Positions 62,040-64,000 of a DNA stretch of 64,000 nt are shown piece by piece. Every line of letters begins with the position of its first letter. The first letter of the stretch is position 1. The stretch is from positions 1,800,001 through 1,864,000 of the forward strand of contig JAMJFZ010000879.1 of NCBI GenBank assembly GCA_026225945.1. Direction: 5' to 3'. Source of the stretch: Cricetomys ansorgei. Taxonomy: Eukaryota > Chordata > Mammalia > Rodentia > Nesomyidae. Both the position numbers and the translations under genes were made by a program. The notes under the pieces were generated by a model that was not told where the DNA came from, did no database searches, and saw nothing but the letters and a program-made list of their open reading frames with translations.

Positions 62040-63040
62040 TAAAGTATAAGCAGGAAATGCAAAACAAACAAATGAAATTTTATTAAAATAAAAATTAAAA
62101 ACTTCAGCACAGCAAAGGAAATGATTGACAGAGTTAAGAGACAGCTACAGAATGGGAGAAAGTATTCATAAACTTTTGATAAGATATTACTATCCAGAAT
62201 ATATAAGAAACTCAATAACAACAAAGTAGTTCTATTATTACTTGCACTTTTCTGCTGTTCTTTTAAAATTTCTGGTTTGTTAGCTTTTTATTTGCCTGCT
62301 TGTTTCCTAAAGAGAGAGAAAGGAGGCACAGAGGGGGAAATGGGGAGGTAGGGAGGATCTGGGAGGAAATGAGAAAGAGAAATCTGTGATCAAAATAAAT
62401 CATAAATATTTTCAATTATAAGGAGAATAGGAAAATTATATAAATAGACACTTAAAAGAAGAAGTCATCAACAAATATTTGCTAAAATGTTAAAGGTTCC
62501 TAATCATCAGGGAATAGAATCAAAACCCTCATGCTTCACCATCTCACTATATCAGAATGGCTATTGTCATAAAAGACAAAAAGTAATGAATCCTAATGAG
62601 AACGTGGAGAAGAGAATTCCTACACTGTTGGTGGGAATGTAACAATACACTTTGGAAAGAAAGCCTCCTTAGAAAACTGAAAATGGCATTGCCATCTGAT
62701 GCTGCAGTTCCTATCAGGGGTATACCCCAAAGGGAAAGAAATAATTCTATGAAGGAGGAACATGCAGTCTCATATCAACTGCAGAACTATTCACAATAGC
62801 CAAGGAATGAATCAACCTCCATGCTCATTAATAGGGAAATCAGTAAAGAAAATGTGTAATTTGTTTTTGTATTTGCATGAATATTATTCAACCATATAAA
62901 AGATGAAATCATGCATTTTAGCAAAATGAATGAAAATGAAAAATATTAAGTGAAACAAGCCATTTACAGAAAGACAGGTACCATAGGGTGTCATTCACCT
63001 GTGAAATTTGAACCGAGCTAAATCTTAAAGGAACTGAAAT
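62040..63040 (+). mobile_element. Old L1 ORF2 3' part, interrupted
   Basis: The left part (62040-62226: cttcagcacagcaaaggaaa, tatccagaatatataagaaa) and the right part (62429-63040: aaatagacacttaaaagaag, cctacactgttggtgggaat, gtataccccaaagggaaaga, aactattcacaatagccaag, aatattattcaaccatataa) are consecutive segments of L1 ORF2. The frame is destroyed. The 62227-62428 interruption is a separate, younger element. Confidence 0.82.
62227..62428 (+). mobile_element. L1 3' UTR fragment nested in older L1
   Basis: A G/A-rich tract (gagggggaaatggggaggta) followed by aatctgtgatcaaaataaat and cataaatattttcaatta is the end of a rodent L1 3' UTR. It splits the older L1 ORF2 sequence. Confidence 0.65.
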
Positions 63041-63046
63041 ACTAGT

Positions 63047-63090
63047 TTGTTTGTTTTTTTTTGTTTTTGTTTTGTTTTGTTTTTTTTCAT
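63047..63090. repeat. T-rich (TTTTG)n tract
   Basis: gtttgttt and ttttg units; no SINE body follows, so it is not counted as a B1. Confidence 0.85.
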
Positions 63091-64000
63091 GTTTTACTTT
63101 TCCCAAGAGATAACTCCACTACCATTTGTTTTCAGCTGGTAACAATTCAAAGAAAATCCAATACCATACCCAGTGATGCTCAGAAGGAAAGAAATTCACG
63201 CTCTTTCCTAGGTAACATTGCCTTTGACCCACTTCAGCATTGCAGTCTGAGTTTTTACCTGAGAAAATGGCATCGGGATTGATGACTCCCCCCGACCCTC
63301 TTCCAGCTCATTAATTTGATGTATCTATAGTCACTTAATTTTTCCAGGGACCAGATTTTTTCTAATGGCATCTATGGATAAAGCAATTGAAATTACTGTA
63401 GTCCAAGCTTATAGGTAAGCCTTAAAAAACATGCTAAAACTTTCAACTAGAAATAGTAACCTCTTTCTGTGCAGAAGAAACAGAATATTCCCCTGGTACT
63501 AGCAACACCACGAGGAAACAAACCTAACAGCAGGGGGGAACTAAGTAAAAGTTGAAAGAAATGCACGATCTGTGAATATCGTCTCTCTTTATTATGAAAC
63601 TGTGCTCTAGATAATGGAGATTACAACTTCGTATCTCATGAAAGGAGCCTGAAAAGTACTTCAGGAGACACTGCTTACAATATTAAACTTGAATGGTAAA
63701 GAAACAATTAATCAGTAAATTTCTGTTCAGTTTATGATTTCTAGATATTAGAAATCTGGAAAACAATTTTAAAATGTTTTAAGCCTAGATTTATATAAGA
63801 ATCCACTGAAATTGATTTTACTTTGGCTCTGGCAAGACTAACCGCCTATCCACCACTTGGTCACCACGTTAGATCTTGGGATGTGCTGTATCCTTGAGTC
63901 TGAAATCCTTGTGATTTCTCTTATCCCCTATTTGATGGCTACCTCTCTGGGAAAGCCAGTGCTTTACTTTTCAGCACATACCATCTTAGAATCCGAGCAT

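Larger units (their letters stand above)
60446..64000 (+). other. Bank1: Bank1 intron 4, 5' part
   Basis: Starts with gtgaga and continues past the window end. It holds one B3-like SINE and an old L1 interrupted by a younger L1 tail. Stretches 60446-61111, 61336-62039 and 63091-64000 show nothing recognisable. I looked for the next Bank1 exon (FPAGSV-like start) and did not find it. Confidence 0.85.

Overview
This window is rodent nuclear DNA. It lies inside one large gene, read left to right on the + strand. The organism is called from its repeats: many B1 SINEs, B2/B3/B4 and ID-type tRNA-derived SINEs, L1 copies with rodent-type 3' UTRs, and long (TG)n, (TCTA)n and (GGAA)n microsatellites. 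Density is low and AT-rich, as expected of introns. I place it in the muroid rodents (mouse, rat, hamster or vole type) but cannot fix the genus by eye.

The gene is Bank1 (B-cell scaffold protein with ankyrin repeats 1). Three internal coding exons join in frame: 28123-28506 (TIR domain, 384 bp), 49033-49184 (linker, 152 bp) and 60307-60445 (start of the DBB domain, 139 bp). Each has AG/GT borders, and the phases fit together (1-1, 1-0, 0-1). The first exon, promoter and CpG island are not here, so bases 1-28122 are read as the 3' part of intron 1. Intron 2 is 28507-49032, intron 3 is 49185-60306, and intron 4 starts at 60446 and runs off the window. The ankyrin repeats and C-terminus lie to the right.

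The rest is intronic: about 30 SINEs, L1 pieces of several ages, MaLR-type LTR relics, old DNA transposon fossils (MER2-like Tigger, MER58-like hAT, URR1-like hAT), MIR relics and microsatellites. The largest element is a 5'-truncated, heavily mutated L1 at about 54305-59091, in the same orientation as the gene. I see no other intact protein-coding gene, tRNA, rRNA, CRISPR array or prokaryotic feature. Nearly all the short open frames are chance frames in introns or repeats.

No new biological system is evident. Worth a second look are a 47-bp cryptic exon candidate in intron 2; a contracted loop in the TIR exon next to the site of a known human variant; a tiny L1 3' end with a 15-bp target duplication; an L1 tail nested in an older L1; a 1.26-kb interval between two diverged direct copies that I could not classify; and a minus-strand patch with a nearly open frame that may be a decayed retrocopy. 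Repeat family names are from memory of consensus sequences, not from a search.
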